Shown here: in pieces, positions 18,596 to 27,164 of the stretch
Layout: each line of letters starts with the position of its first letter
How positions within the stretch are numbered: position 1 is the first letter of the stretch
From: Lentzea terrae
Lineage (GTDB): Bacteria; Actinomycetota; Actinomycetes; Mycobacteriales; Pseudonocardiaceae
DNA length: 64,000 nt
Reading direction: 5' to 3'
Assembly: GCF_003265345.1 (NCBI RefSeq)
Contig: NZ_QFWW01000012.1
Coordinates: 62,451 to 126,450 of the forward strand
The notes under the pieces: model-generated
The model's input: only the letters and a program-made list of their open reading frames with translations
Databases searched by the model: none
What the model was told of the DNA's origin: nothing
Program-made: the position numbers and the translations under genes

Positions 18596-18994
18596 ATGAC
18601 GACTCCCTCAGACAGACCCGTGTTCGTTGATCCGAGTGGCCGCCGCCGCAAGGTGTTGCGCATCGCCATCGGCACTGTCGCCGTCGGCGTGGTCGCCTAC
18701 CTGGTGCTACTCGTGGTCGCGCTTGCCGGAGGCCCGGTGAAGCCGACGACGTTGCTGCCGATTCCCGAGGCCGCCGAGCCGGTGGTCACCACGACGACGG
18801 ACGCACCGGCACCGTCACCCGAAGCAACATCGTTGCCACGCAACGAAACCGTCGCTACCACGACACCGACCACCACGACGACGACGGTGACGAACGCCAC
18901 CACCGCAGCCACCACGACTGAGAACGGCAACGGGCGCGCTGATCCGCCGGGCGCGTCGAACCGGCCCAGCAGCCCCGGTCAGGGCAAGCCGTGA
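18596..18994 (+). CDS. Single-pass membrane protein with Thr-rich outer tail
   Basis: A 132-aa protein. A short basic cytoplasmic N-terminus and one transmembrane helix (about 21-45) lead to a low-complexity outer region of Thr/Pro/Ala runs and a Pro/Gly/Ser tail. Its stop overlaps the GTG of the deacetylase-glycosyltransferase gene (GTGA), suggesting an accessory role in polysaccharide synthesis or export. There is no sortase motif or recognised domain. Confidence 0.75.
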   Translation: MTTPSDRPVFVDPSGRRRKVLRIAIGTVAVGVVAYLVLLVVALAGGPVKPTTLLPIPEAAEPVVTTTTDAPAPSPEATSLPRNETVATTTPTTTTTTVTNATTAATTTENGNGRADPPGASNRPSSPGQGKP

Positions 18995-21153
18995 GACCTC
19001 AGCCGCGCGCCCACTGGGTGCTGTTGGCGTTGGGCATGGTGGTGCTGCTCGGCGCGTTGCTGCTGGACACGTTCGTGGTCGGCCACGTCGGCCAGGGTGC
19101 GCAGCCGACCGCAGGGCCCGCGAAGACCGTGCCGGAGAAGGTGCACCAGGGCGGGCCGTTGATCGGCGACAGCGGGGCCGGGCTCACCTCCCGCACCACG
19201 CCCGACCGCACCATCGTGCTGACGTTCGACGACGGGCCTGATCCCGAGTGGACGCCCAAGATCCTGGACGTCCTCCAGCGTCACGAAATCAAAGCCACCT
19301 TCTTCGTCACCGGCGCGAACGCGGCGCAGCACCAGGACGTGCTGCAGCGGATCAACGAAGCAGGCCACGAGGTCGGGCTGCACACGTTCACGCACGTCGA
19401 CCTGGGCAAGGTCGGCGAGACGCGCACGCGGCTGGAGCTCGGGCAGACCGGGCTCGTCGTGGCGAGCGGCACCGGCAAGTCCAGCCAGCTCGTGCGGCCG
19501 CCGTACTCGAACCGGCCCGACGCGGTCGACGACGAGGACCTGGTCGGCATCGAGCGGATCACCGCGGCCGGCAATCTCGTGCTGCTCAGCGACCTCGACA
19601 GCGAGGACTGGCGCAGGCCTGGCACCGACGCCATCGTCGCGAAGTCCACGCCGAAGGACGACAAGGGCGCCGTGGTGCTGATGCACGACGGCGGCGGCGA
19701 TCGCGAGCAAACCGTTGCGGCGCTGGAGAAGTTGATCCCGAGCCTGAAGGAGCGCGGGTTCAGGTTCCAGACCACCGATGAGGCGTTCGGCGTACCGCAG
19801 GCCACCAAACAGTCCACCGCGACGGAACGTGCCCAGGGCACGGCCGTGTCGCTGGCCGTGCGGTTCGCGCGGTTCGTCACGGAGCTGCTGACCTGGCTCG
19901 TCGTCATCTCCAGCGTGCTCGCGCTCGCCCGTGCCGCGGTCCTGCTGATCACGACCGCGATCCACGCGCGGCGCAAGCCGGGCAAGCACGCACCGAAGCT
20001 CAAACCGCAGATGGTGACCGTGCTCGTGCCCGCCTACAACGAGGAAGCGGGCATCGAGGCGACCGTCCGCACGATCCTGTCGAGCACCAACGCCGTGCAC
20101 GTGATCGTCATCGACGACGGCTCGACGGACCGCACGTCCGAGGTGGTCAAGGGTCTGCACCTGCCCAACGTCTCGCTGGTGCGCCAACGGAACGCGGGCA
20201 AGGCGGCGGCGCTGAACACCGGGCTGCGGCACACCCGCACCGAGCTCGTCGTGATGGTCGACGGCGACACCGTGCTGGAGCCGGAGACCGTCGCGAACCT
20301 CGTGCAGCCGTTCGCGGACCCCGCGATCGGCGCGGTGTCGGGCAACGCCAAGGTGGGCAACCGGTCCGGGCTGCTCGGCCGGTGGCAGCACATCGAGTAC
20401 GTGATCGGCTTCAACCTCGACCGGCGCATGTACGACGTCATGCAGTGCATGCCGACGGTGCCCGGCGCGGTCGGCGGCTTCCGGGTGGAGGCGTTGCGCG
20501 AGGTCGGTGGCGTCCCCGAGGACACGCTGGCCGAGGACACCGACCTGACCATGGCGCTGGAACGGGCCGGGTGGTCGGTCGTCTACCAGGAGGACGCACG
20601 GGCGTGGACCGAGGCGCCGGCGAGCCTCGGCCAGCTGTGGCGGCAGCGTTATCGCTGGTGCTACGGCACGTTGCAGGCGATGTGGAAGCACCGCGGCGCG
20701 ATCTTCGACCGCGGCATGGGCGGCAAGCTCGGCCGCCGCGCACTGCCGTACCTGTTCCTGTACCAGGTGGCGCTGCCCGTGCTGGCACCCGCGATCGACG
20801 TGTTCGCACTGCTGAGCCTCTGGACGGATCCGGTCGCCGGCGCCTTCGCGTGGCTCGGCTTCCTCGCGCTGCAGCTGATCCCCGCGGTGATCGCGTTCCG
20901 GCTCGACGGCGAACGGCTGCGGCCGCTGTGGGCGGTCGCGTTGCAGCCGATCGTCTACCGGCAGCTCATGTACCTGGTCGTGATCCAGTCGGTGATCACG
21001 GCGATGGCCGGCGCGGTGCTGCCGTGGCAGAAGCTCAAGCGCACCGGCAGCGCCGCTCAGGACGCCCCGGAGATAGACGAGCGAACCGTGCCGCTCAGCC
21101 GCGCTGACGTGCAGAAACGGCTTCACTTAGGACGGGCGTCCCATTCCGCCTAG
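18991..21153 (+). CDS. Bifunctional polysaccharide deacetylase / family 2 glycosyltransferase
   Basis: A 720-aa fusion. After an N-terminal membrane anchor (about 8-30), the NodB deacetylase domain (about 65-265) has TFDDGPDPEWT, HTFTHVDL and VLMHDGGGD, with metal-binding D and HxxxH. A second helix (about 290-320) leads to a GT2 domain with LVPAYNEE, DDGSTDRT, DGDT, the TEAP acceptor stretch and QRYRW (QxxRW). Two or more C-terminal helices follow. This joins PgaC- and PgaB-like activities, so it probably makes a partly deacetylated beta-linked N-acetylglucosamine-type polymer. The product is inferred. Confidence 0.92.
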   Translation: MRPQPRAHWVLLALGMVVLLGALLLDTFVVGHVGQGAQPTAGPAKTVPEKVHQGGPLIGDSGAGLTSRTTPDRTIVLTFDDGPDPEWTPKILDVLQRHEIKATFFVTGANAAQHQDVLQRINEAGHEVGLHTFTHVDLGKVGETRTRLELGQTGLVVASGTGKSSQLVRPPYSNRPDAVDDEDLVGIERITAAGNLVLLSDLDSEDWRRPGTDAIVAKSTPKDDKGAVVLMHDGGGDREQTVAALEKLIPSLKERGFRFQTTDEAFGVPQATKQSTATERAQGTAVSLAVRFARFVTELLTWLVVISSVLALARAAVLLITTAIHARRKPGKHAPKLKPQMVTVLVPAYNEEAGIEATVRTILSSTNAVHVIVIDDGSTDRTSEVVKGLHLPNVSLVRQRNAGKAAALNTGLRHTRTELVVMVDGDTVLEPETVANLVQPFADPAIGAVSGNAKVGNRSGLLGRWQHIEYVIGFNLDRRMYDVMQCMPTVPGAVGGFRVEALREVGGVPEDTLAEDTDLTMALERAGWSVVYQEDARAWTEAPASLGQLWRQRYRWCYGTLQAMWKHRGAIFDRGMGGKLGRRALPYLFLYQVALPVLAPAIDVFALLSLWTDPVAGAFAWLGFLALQLIPAVIAFRLDGERLRPLWAVALQPIVYRQLMYLVVIQSVITAMAGAVLPWQKLKRTGSAAQDAPEIDERTVPLSRADVQKRLHLGRASHSA

Positions 21154-21156
21154 ACT
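21151..21156 (+). promoter_or_regulatory. -10 box of a leaderless deoC promoter
   Basis: TAGACT lies exactly seven bases before the deoC ATG, so the transcript would start at the ATG. The box overlaps the TAG stop of the upstream glycosyltransferase gene. No convincing -35 box is visible. Confidence 0.6.
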
Positions 21157-21163
21157 CCCAGGC

Positions 21164-22120
21164 ATGGCTGCTCCAACGACACTGCCGTCGGCCCTGGCTG
21201 ACGCCGTGCGCGACGAATCGTCGCTGCGGCGTTTCCTGCACGGGCTCCCCGGCGTCGACCAGGTCGGCGTCGAGCAACGAGCCGCGGGCCTCGGCACGCG
21301 GAGCATCAAGAAGGCCGCCAAGCTGCACGCCATCGACCTGGCGATCAGCATGGTCGACCTGACCACGCTGGAAGGCGCGGACACGCACGGCAAGGTGCGC
21401 AGCCTGGCCGCGAAGGCCAAGCGTCCCGACCCGGAGCGGCCGGACGTGCCGCGCGTCGCGGCGGTCTGCGTCTACCCGGACATGGTCAAGACCGCGGCCG
21501 ACGAGCTCAAGGGCACCGGCATCAACATCGCCAGCGTGGCGACGGCGTTCCCCAGTGGGCGCAGCACGATGGACATCAAGCTGGCCGACACCCGGTTCGC
21601 CGTCGAGCAGGGCGCCACCGAGGTCGACATGGTGATCGACCGCGGCGCGTTCCTGAGCGGCCGCTACGGGCAGGTGTTCGAGGAGATCGTCAAGATCAAG
21701 GAGGCGTGCGGGGACGCGCACCTCAAGGTCATCCTCGAGACCGGCGAGCTCGTGACGTACGACAACGTGCGCCGCGCGTCGTGGCTCGCGCTGCTGGCCG
21801 GTGGCGACTTCATCAAGACGTCGACCGGCAAGGTGCAGCCAGCCGCGACGCTGCCGGTCACGCACGTGATGCTGCAGGCGGTCCGGGACTGGAAGACCCA
21901 GACCGGGGAGCTGCGCGGCGTCAAGCCCGCGGGCGGCATCCGCAGCACCAAAGACGCGATCAAGTACCTGGTGGCCGTGCACGAGGTGGCCGGTCCGGAG
22001 TGGCTCGACCCGAACCTGTTCCGGTTCGGCGCGTCGACGTTGCTCAACGACCTGCTCATGCAGCGGCGGACCCAGTTGGACGGCCACTACAGCGGCCCGG
22101 ACTACGTGACGGTGGACTGA
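21164..22120 (+). CDS. deoC: Deoxyribose-phosphate aldolase
   Basis: Class I aldolase that splits 2-deoxyribose-5-phosphate to acetaldehyde and glyceraldehyde-3-phosphate. The 318 aa belong to the longer actinobacterial form. Barrel motifs include VCVYPDMV (about 104), ATAFPSG, EVDMVIDRG, VILETGEL and FIKTSTGK, with Schiff-base lysine K218, then VKPAGGIRS. The two aldehyde dehydrogenase-like genes directly downstream suggest the acetaldehyde is oxidised or handled locally. A leaderless promoter box precedes it. Confidence 0.96.
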   Translation: MAAPTTLPSALADAVRDESSLRRFLHGLPGVDQVGVEQRAAGLGTRSIKKAAKLHAIDLAISMVDLTTLEGADTHGKVRSLAAKAKRPDPERPDVPRVAAVCVYPDMVKTAADELKGTGINIASVATAFPSGRSTMDIKLADTRFAVEQGATEVDMVIDRGAFLSGRYGQVFEEIVKIKEACGDAHLKVILETGELVTYDNVRRASWLALLAGGDFIKTSTGKVQPAATLPVTHVMLQAVRDWKTQTGELRGVKPAGGIRSTKDAIKYLVAVHEVAGPEWLDPNLFRFGASTLLNDLLMQRRTQLDGHYSGPDYVTVD

Positions 22121-22124
22121 AGAC

Positions 22125-23552
22125 ATGTGGGAATACGCCCCCGCGCCCGAGTCGCGGGACATCGCGAACCTCAAGCCGAACTACCGGATGTTCGTCGACG
22201 GCAAGTTCGTCGAGGGCACCGGCGAACCGCTCAAGACCATCAACCCCGGCACCGAAGAGGTGCTGGCCGAGGTGTCGACGGCCTCAACGTCCGATGTGGA
22301 CACAGCCGTCAAGGCGGCCAGGCGCGCATACGACCGCGTCTGGTCCAAGATGCCCGGCAGCGAGCGGGCCAAGTACATCTACCGGATCGCGCGGCAGATC
22401 CAGGAACGCGGCCGTGAGCTCGCGGTGCTGGAGTCGCTCGACAACGGCAAGCCGATCAAGGAGTCGCGCGACGTCGACGTGCCGACGGCCGCCGCGCACT
22501 TCTTCTACCACGCGGGCTGGGCGGACAAGCTCGGCTACGCGGGCTACGGCCCGGACCCGAAGCCGCTGGGCGTCGCGGGACAGGTGATCCCGTGGAACTT
22601 CCCGCTGCTGATGGCCGCGTGGAAGATCGCGCCCGCGCTGGCGTGCGGCAACACCGTGGTGCTGAAGCCGGCCGAGACGACGCCTCTTTCCGCGCTCGTG
22701 CTGGCGGACATCATCCAGCAGTGCGACCTGCCGCCGGGCGTCGTCAACATCATCCCGGGCGCCGGTGACGTCGGTGCGACGCTCGTCGAGCACCCGGACG
22801 TCAACAAGGTGGCCTTCACCGGTTCCACCGAGGTCGGCAAGATCATTCAGCGGCAGCTGGCCGGCACGTCGAAGAAGCTCACGCTGGAACTGGGTGGCAA
22901 GGCCGCGAACATCGTGTTCGACGACGCGCCGCTCGACCAGGCCGTCGAGGGCATCGTCAACGGCATCTTCTTCAACCAGGGCCACGTCTGCTGCGCCGGA
23001 TCGCGCCTGCTGGTGCAGGAGTCCGTCGCGGACGAGCTGCTGGAGAAGCTGCACGCGCGCGTCAGCACGTTGCGCGTCGGCGACCCGCTGGACAAGAACA
23101 CCGACGTCGGCGCGATCAACTCGCGCGAGCAGCTCGCCAAGATCAAGGAGCTGACCGAGTCGGGAGAGGCCGAGGGCGCACAGCGCTGGACGTCGTCGTG
23201 TCCGCTGCCGGACAAGGGTTTCTACTTCGCCCCGACGGTGTTCTCCAACGTGTCGCAGGCGATGCGGATCGCCCGCGAGGAGATCTTCGGCCCGGTGCTG
23301 TCGGTGCTGACGTTCCGCACGCCGGACGAGGCCGTGGCCAAGGCGAACAACACGCCGTACGGCCTGTCCGCCGGTGTCTGGACGGAGAAGGGCTCGCGCA
23401 TTCTCTGGATGGCGCAACGGATGCGCGCCGGCGTGGTGTGGTCCAACACGTTCAACCGCTTCGACCCGGCCGCGCCGTTCGGCGGGTACCAGGAGTCGGG
23501 CTTCGGCCGTGAGGGCGGCCGCACCGGTCTGGAGGCCTACCTCGATGTCTGA
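22125..23552 (+). CDS. Aldehyde dehydrogenase family protein (full length)
   Basis: NAD(P)-dependent ALDH, 475 aa. It has VIPWNFPLLMAAWKIAPALACGNTVVLKPAE (cofactor and N motif) near residues 150-180 and the FTGSTEVG loop. The general base lies in LELGGKAANIV, the nucleophile is C289 in GHVCCAGSR, and the late EEIFGPVLSV motif is present. It starts four bases after deoC, and its 3' end overlaps the next ALDH-like gene by eight bases, so all three form one operon. Acetaldehyde from DeoC is a likely substrate, but this is inferred. Confidence 0.94.
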   Translation: MWEYAPAPESRDIANLKPNYRMFVDGKFVEGTGEPLKTINPGTEEVLAEVSTASTSDVDTAVKAARRAYDRVWSKMPGSERAKYIYRIARQIQERGRELAVLESLDNGKPIKESRDVDVPTAAAHFFYHAGWADKLGYAGYGPDPKPLGVAGQVIPWNFPLLMAAWKIAPALACGNTVVLKPAETTPLSALVLADIIQQCDLPPGVVNIIPGAGDVGATLVEHPDVNKVAFTGSTEVGKIIQRQLAGTSKKLTLELGGKAANIVFDDAPLDQAVEGIVNGIFFNQGHVCCAGSRLLVQESVADELLEKLHARVSTLRVGDPLDKNTDVGAINSREQLAKIKELTESGEAEGAQRWTSSCPLPDKGFYFAPTVFSNVSQAMRIAREEIFGPVLSVLTFRTPDEAVAKANNTPYGLSAGVWTEKGSRILWMAQRMRAGVVWSNTFNRFDPAAPFGGYQESGFGREGGRTGLEAYLDV

Positions 23553-24408
23553 TCGCGTCTCGGTCGCGAAGACCTACAAGCTCTACATCGGCGGCGCGTT
23601 CCCGCGGTCCGAGTCGGGTCGCAGCTACCCGGTGACCGACTCGAAGGGCGGCTTCCTCGCCAACGCCGCGCAGGGCTCCCGCAAGGACGCCCGCGACGCG
23701 GTTGCCGCCGCCCGCAAGGCTTTCCCCGGCTGGTCCGGTGCCACGGCCTACAACCGCGGCCAGGTCCTGTACCGGGTGGCCGAGGTGCTGGAGGGCCGCC
23801 GCGAGCAGTTCATCAGCGAGGTCGCCCTGTCCGAGGGCGTCCAGGCGAAGAAGGCTCAGTCCCTTGTGGACACCGCGATCGACCGCTGGGTCTGGTACGC
23901 GGGCTGGACGGACAAGCTGGCAGCGGTGCTGGGTTCCTCGAACCCCGTTGCGGGCCCGTACTTCTCGTTCTCCACGCCGGAACCGACGGGTGTGGTCGCG
24001 GTGCTCGCGCCGCAGCAGTCGTCGTTGCTGGGCCTGGTGTCCGTGATCGCGCCGGTGATCGCGTCCGGCAACACCTGCGTGGTCATCACCTCGCAGGACC
24101 GCCCGCTGCCCGCGATCACGCTGTCCGAGGTGCTCGCGACGTCCGACGTGCCGGGCGGTGTCGTCAACATCATCACCGGCCGGACCGCGGAGATCGCACC
24201 GTGGCTCGCCTCGCACGCCGACGTGAACGCGTTGGACCTGACCGGCGCGCCCGAGTCGTTGCGCGCCGACCTGGAGCGGTCGGCGGCCGGCACTGTGAAG
24301 CGCGTGCTGCGCAACAAGGTCGGCGAGGACTTCGCGGTCACGCCGGACATGTCGCGCCTGCGCGCCTACCTGGAGACGAAGACGGTCTGGCACCCGATGG
24401 GGGTCTAG
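23545..24408 (+). CDS. Truncated aldehyde dehydrogenase-like protein without catalytic domain
   Basis: A 287-aa protein. The N-terminal ALDH part is clear: YKLYIGGAFPRSESGR, VAAARKAFPGWSGATAYNRGQVLYRVAE, WVWYAGWTDK and the cofactor-fold stretch ASGNTCVVI through PGGVVNIITG. The sequence then ends where the general-base glutamate and nucleophilic cysteine domain should follow (normal length about 480). The end is a clean stop with matching codon use, so it looks like a stable short form rather than fresh decay. It overlaps the full-length ALDH by eight bases and may be a regulatory or structural partner. Confidence 0.85.
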   Translation: MSDRVSVAKTYKLYIGGAFPRSESGRSYPVTDSKGGFLANAAQGSRKDARDAVAAARKAFPGWSGATAYNRGQVLYRVAEVLEGRREQFISEVALSEGVQAKKAQSLVDTAIDRWVWYAGWTDKLAAVLGSSNPVAGPYFSFSTPEPTGVVAVLAPQQSSLLGLVSVIAPVIASGNTCVVITSQDRPLPAITLSEVLATSDVPGGVVNIITGRTAEIAPWLASHADVNALDLTGAPESLRADLERSAAGTVKRVLRNKVGEDFAVTPDMSRLRAYLETKTVWHPMGV

Positions 24409-24411
24409 GAG

Positions 24412-24612
24412 CTAGTCGGCGGCGTAGGCCTTGCCCTGCGCCGCCAGCTCCTCGCCGAGGATCCTGATCGACTTCGGGCCGATGCCGTGGATCTTCAGCA
24501 GCTCCTTCGCTGAGACCTTCGTGAGCGAGTCGAACGTCGTGTAGCCGTGCGCGGCCAGCTCACGGGTCGCAACCTTGCCGATGCTGCGCGGGAACTCGGT
24601 TTCCTCTGGCAT
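24412..24612 (-). CDS. Small helix-hairpin-helix protein
   Basis: A 66-aa protein. FPRSIGKVATRELAAHGYTTF and LLKIHGIGPKSIRILGEELA form two HhH units, the second carrying the G-I-G-P hairpin typical of non-specific DNA contacts. ATG 24612 lies two bases after the response-regulator stop, so it is probably co-translated from the two-component operon; a longer GTG start at 24648 would overlap that gene. It lies three bases from the convergent ALDH-like gene. The function is unknown. Confidence 0.78.
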   Translation of the reverse strand: MPEETEFPRSIGKVATRELAAHGYTTFDSLTKVSAKELLKIHGIGPKSIRILGEELAAQGKAYAAD

Positions 24613-24614
24613 GT

Positions 24615-25241
24615 TCAGGAGTTCACCAAACCGGCGCGCCACGCCCAAGAGGCGATGCCCACCCGGTTCTTCACGTTGAGCTTCGTCTGCACCGACGCGA
24701 GATGCGTCTTCACCGTCGACAGCGACAGGAAGAGCTCCGACGCGATCTCCTGGTTGCTGAGTCCGCGCGCCACCTCCCGCACGACGTCCTGCTCCCGAGC
24801 GGTCAGCAGCCCGAGATCGGGCCGCTGGGCCGGCCGGGCGAAGTGCTCCAGCATCCGCACGGTCACCTGAGGCGAGATCAGCGCGTTGCCCTGCGCCGCC
24901 GCCCGCACCGCCTCGACCAGCAGCGCGGGCCCCGCGTCCTTGGTCAGGAACCCGGACGCGCCGTTCTCCAACGCCGTGTGCACGTACTCGTCGAGGTCGA
25001 AGGTGGTCACCACGACGACCTTGGTGGTGGGCGAGAGCTTCTTGGTGACCTCGAGACCGTCCAGGCCCGGCATGCGGATGTCCAGCAACGCCACGTCCGG
25101 CTTGTGCTCACGTGCGGCGGTCACCGCCGAGATGCCGTCCGCGACATCGGCCACGACCGTGATGTCCGGCTGCTTCTCCAGGATCATGCGGAAACCGACG
25201 CGGACCATCTCCTGGTCGTCGGCGATGAGAACCGAGATCAC
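24615..25241 (-). CDS. NarL/LuxR-type response regulator
   Basis: A 208-aa regulator. The receiver domain (1-120) has acidic DD at 8-9, the phospho-acceptor D in LLDIRMPG (about 54), T in VTTF and K in LTKDAG. The LuxR-type HTH (about 145-205) contains LTAREQDVVREVARGLSNQEIASELFLSLSTVKTH. GTG 25241 overlaps the kinase stop (GTGA). It probably controls the divergent ABC exporter. Confidence 0.95.
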   Translation of the reverse strand: MISVLIADDQEMVRVGFRMILEKQPDITVVADVADGISAVTAAREHKPDVALLDIRMPGLDGLEVTKKLSPTTKVVVVTTFDLDEYVHTALENGASGFLTKDAGPALLVEAVRAAAQGNALISPQVTVRMLEHFARPAQRPDLGLLTAREQDVVREVARGLSNQEIASELFLSLSTVKTHLASVQTKLNVKNRVGIASWAWRAGLVNS

Positions 25242-26389
25242 TTCGTCCCTTCCAGGGGTAGCTCGGCGAGCACCTGCCAGCCGTTCTCACGCGGGCCCGC
25301 CGAGAACAGGCCGCCGAGCAGGTCGACCCGCTCACGCATGCCTACGAGACCGTATCCACCCTGGTTCAGCTCGTGCGGGCGGCCGTCGTCGGCGACGATC
25401 ACGCGCAGCGCGTTCTGCGGGGTGCGCGAGATCTCCACGTCGATCATGGTGGGGCTCTGCGCGTGTTTGTGCACGTTGGTGAGCGACTCCTGGACCAGGC
25501 GCAACACCGAACGGCCGAGTTCCGGCGGCACCTCGTCCGGCAGGTCCATCCGCAGTCTGGTCTCGAAGCCGAGCTCGCGGGTGCGTTCGACGGTCGAGAT
25601 CACGTCGGCGGCGAGGTCGGTCGTGGCGACCTCGTTCTCGCCCTGCCGCAGGGTGCCGACCATGCGCCGCATCGCGCCCAGGGCTTCCGTGCCCGATCGG
25701 ACGATGCCCGGCAGCAGGCGGTGGGCGGCCTTCGGGTCGTCGTCGGAGACCTCAAGCGCGGCCTGAGCCTGCACGAGCATGCCCGTCACGTGGTGGGCGA
25801 CCACGTCGTGCAGCTCGCGGGCCAGCGCGATGCGTTCTTCCTTCTGGGCATCGGTGACGGCGGCCGCGATCAGCCGGCCGCTCTCGGTGTCGCGCGCGCG
25901 GAAGTACAGACCGACGCCGACGGCCCCGAAGCCGAGCACCAGCGAGCCCAGCATCTCGTTGTAGTTGCTCGACGAGATCCAGTTGTCGCGGACGATCGCG
26001 GCGAAGAAGCTCACGGCCATCAGCGAGCCGACCGACCACGTGGCGGCGCGGCGCGGCTCTTCGCGCACGATCACGGCGGTGAGGACGAGGCAGGCGGCGG
26101 TCTCGGCGACGGTCAGCGGGCTCAGCAGCGTCGGCAGGTTGACGTTGAACAGCCGGAAGACGAACGACGAGACGAAGATCGACCCCACCGTCACCGGAAT
26201 GGCGAAGGCGCGCGACTTGAACGACGTGACGGCTGCGATGCACGGCGGCACGCTGAGCAGCCACACCAGTGCTTCCGCGCTGCCCGGCCCGTTCATCAGC
26301 ACGAGCTCGCCGAGCATCAGCAGCGCGAGCCCGGCGGCGATCGGCCATTGGCCCCGATGACTGTCCACGGAAGACAACGGTAGGACCAT
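25238..26389 (-). CDS. Sensor histidine kinase (HPK7/NarX-DesK type)
   Basis: A 383-aa kinase with five or six N-terminal transmembrane helices (about 10-165) and no obvious extracellular domain. The HisKA_3 dimerisation helix has the phospho-accepting H in ERIALARELHDVVAHH (about 214). The HATPase domain contains LVQESLTNVHKHA, DDGRP and GGYGLVGMRERV. ATG 26389 is preceded by GGAGGGG. The intramembrane-sensing layout next to an FtsX-type exporter suggests detection of an envelope-active compound or membrane stress. Confidence 0.94.
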   Translation of the reverse strand: MVLPLSSVDSHRGQWPIAAGLALLMLGELVLMNGPGSAEALVWLLSVPPCIAAVTSFKSRAFAIPVTVGSIFVSSFVFRLFNVNLPTLLSPLTVAETAACLVLTAVIVREEPRRAATWSVGSLMAVSFFAAIVRDNWISSSNYNEMLGSLVLGFGAVGVGLYFRARDTESGRLIAAAVTDAQKEERIALARELHDVVAHHVTGMLVQAQAALEVSDDDPKAAHRLLPGIVRSGTEALGAMRRMVGTLRQGENEVATTDLAADVISTVERTRELGFETRLRMDLPDEVPPELGRSVLRLVQESLTNVHKHAQSPTMIDVEISRTPQNALRVIVADDGRPHELNQGGYGLVGMRERVDLLGGLFSAGPRENGWQVLAELPLEGTK

Positions 26390-26477
26390 CACACCCCTCC
26401 GGCCTCGGTCATCCGGCTGATCCGGTGTGTCGTCAAGGCTGAGGTTTTCCTGCCCCGCGACCGGCACCTTCAAGCAC

Positions 26478-27164
26478 ATGAATTCGGTTCTGGCCGCTCG
26501 TGGCCTGGTCAAGACCTACGGCGACGTGGACGCGCTCGCCGGGGTGGACATCGACATCAAGGCCGGGGACGTGCTGGCGGTCGTCGGTCCGTCCGGCTCC
26601 GGCAAGACGACGCTGCTGCACGTGCTGTCCGGCATCCTGCGCGCCGACGGCGGCGAGGTGTTCCTCGACGGGCGCGCGATCGGCGAGCTGAACGAGGCAG
26701 GCCGCAGCGAACTGCGGCGCACGGCGTTCGGGTTCGTGTTCCAGTCGGGCATGCTCGTCGCCGAGCTCACCGCGGAGGAGAACGCCGCGCTGCCGATGCT
26801 GCTCGGTGGCCGTTCGCGCGACGAGTCGCTCCGCGCGGCCCGGCTGTGGCTGGGGCGGCTCGGCCTGAAGGGCCTGGAGAAGCGGCGGCCCGGCGAGCTG
26901 TCCGGCGGGCAGGCGCAACGGGTGGCGATCGCGCGGGCCCTCGCGCACCAGCCGCGCGTGGTGTTCGCGGACGAACCGACCGGCGCCCTCGACACCCGCA
27001 CCGGCCAGGAGATGATGACCGCCCTGCTGCAGGCCGCGGAGGAGACCAACGCGGCCGTCGTGATCGTCACGCACGACAAGGCGATCGCGGACCGTGCGCT
27101 GCGCGTCGTCGAGATCCAGGACGGTCGCATCGCCCAAAAGATCGACACGGGGGTGTCCGCGTGA
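26478..27164 (+). CDS. ABC transporter ATP-binding protein (MacB/LolD-like)
   Basis: A 228-aa ATPase with Walker A GPSGSGKTT (about 38), Q-loop FVFQSGML, signature LSGGQ (about 138), Walker B VVFADEPTGALD and switch H in VTHD. This sequence pattern belongs to the MacB/LolD/FtsE group that works with FtsX-type permeases. Its stop overlaps the permease start (GTGA). It is divergent from the two-component system, whose promoter lies in the shared 88-base gap. Confidence 0.95.
   Translation: MNSVLAARGLVKTYGDVDALAGVDIDIKAGDVLAVVGPSGSGKTTLLHVLSGILRADGGEVFLDGRAIGELNEAGRSELRRTAFGFVFQSGMLVAELTAEENAALPMLLGGRSRDESLRAARLWLGRLGLKGLEKRRPGELSGGQAQRVAIARALAHQPRVVFADEPTGALDTRTGQEMMTALLQAAEETNAAVVIVTHDKAIADRALRVVEIQDGRIAQKIDTGVSA

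Noticed and set aside
18979-21126. 715-codon minus-strand open frame opposite the deacetylase-glycosyltransferase
   Set aside because: Composition is dominated by Arg, His, Leu and Val, with no motif, and the plus strand has full catalytic motifs.
18596-21153. Secondary-metabolite gene cluster around the deacetylase-glycosyltransferase
   Set aside because: No core biosynthetic enzymes or tailoring set is present. The neighbours are nucleoside metabolism and signalling genes.
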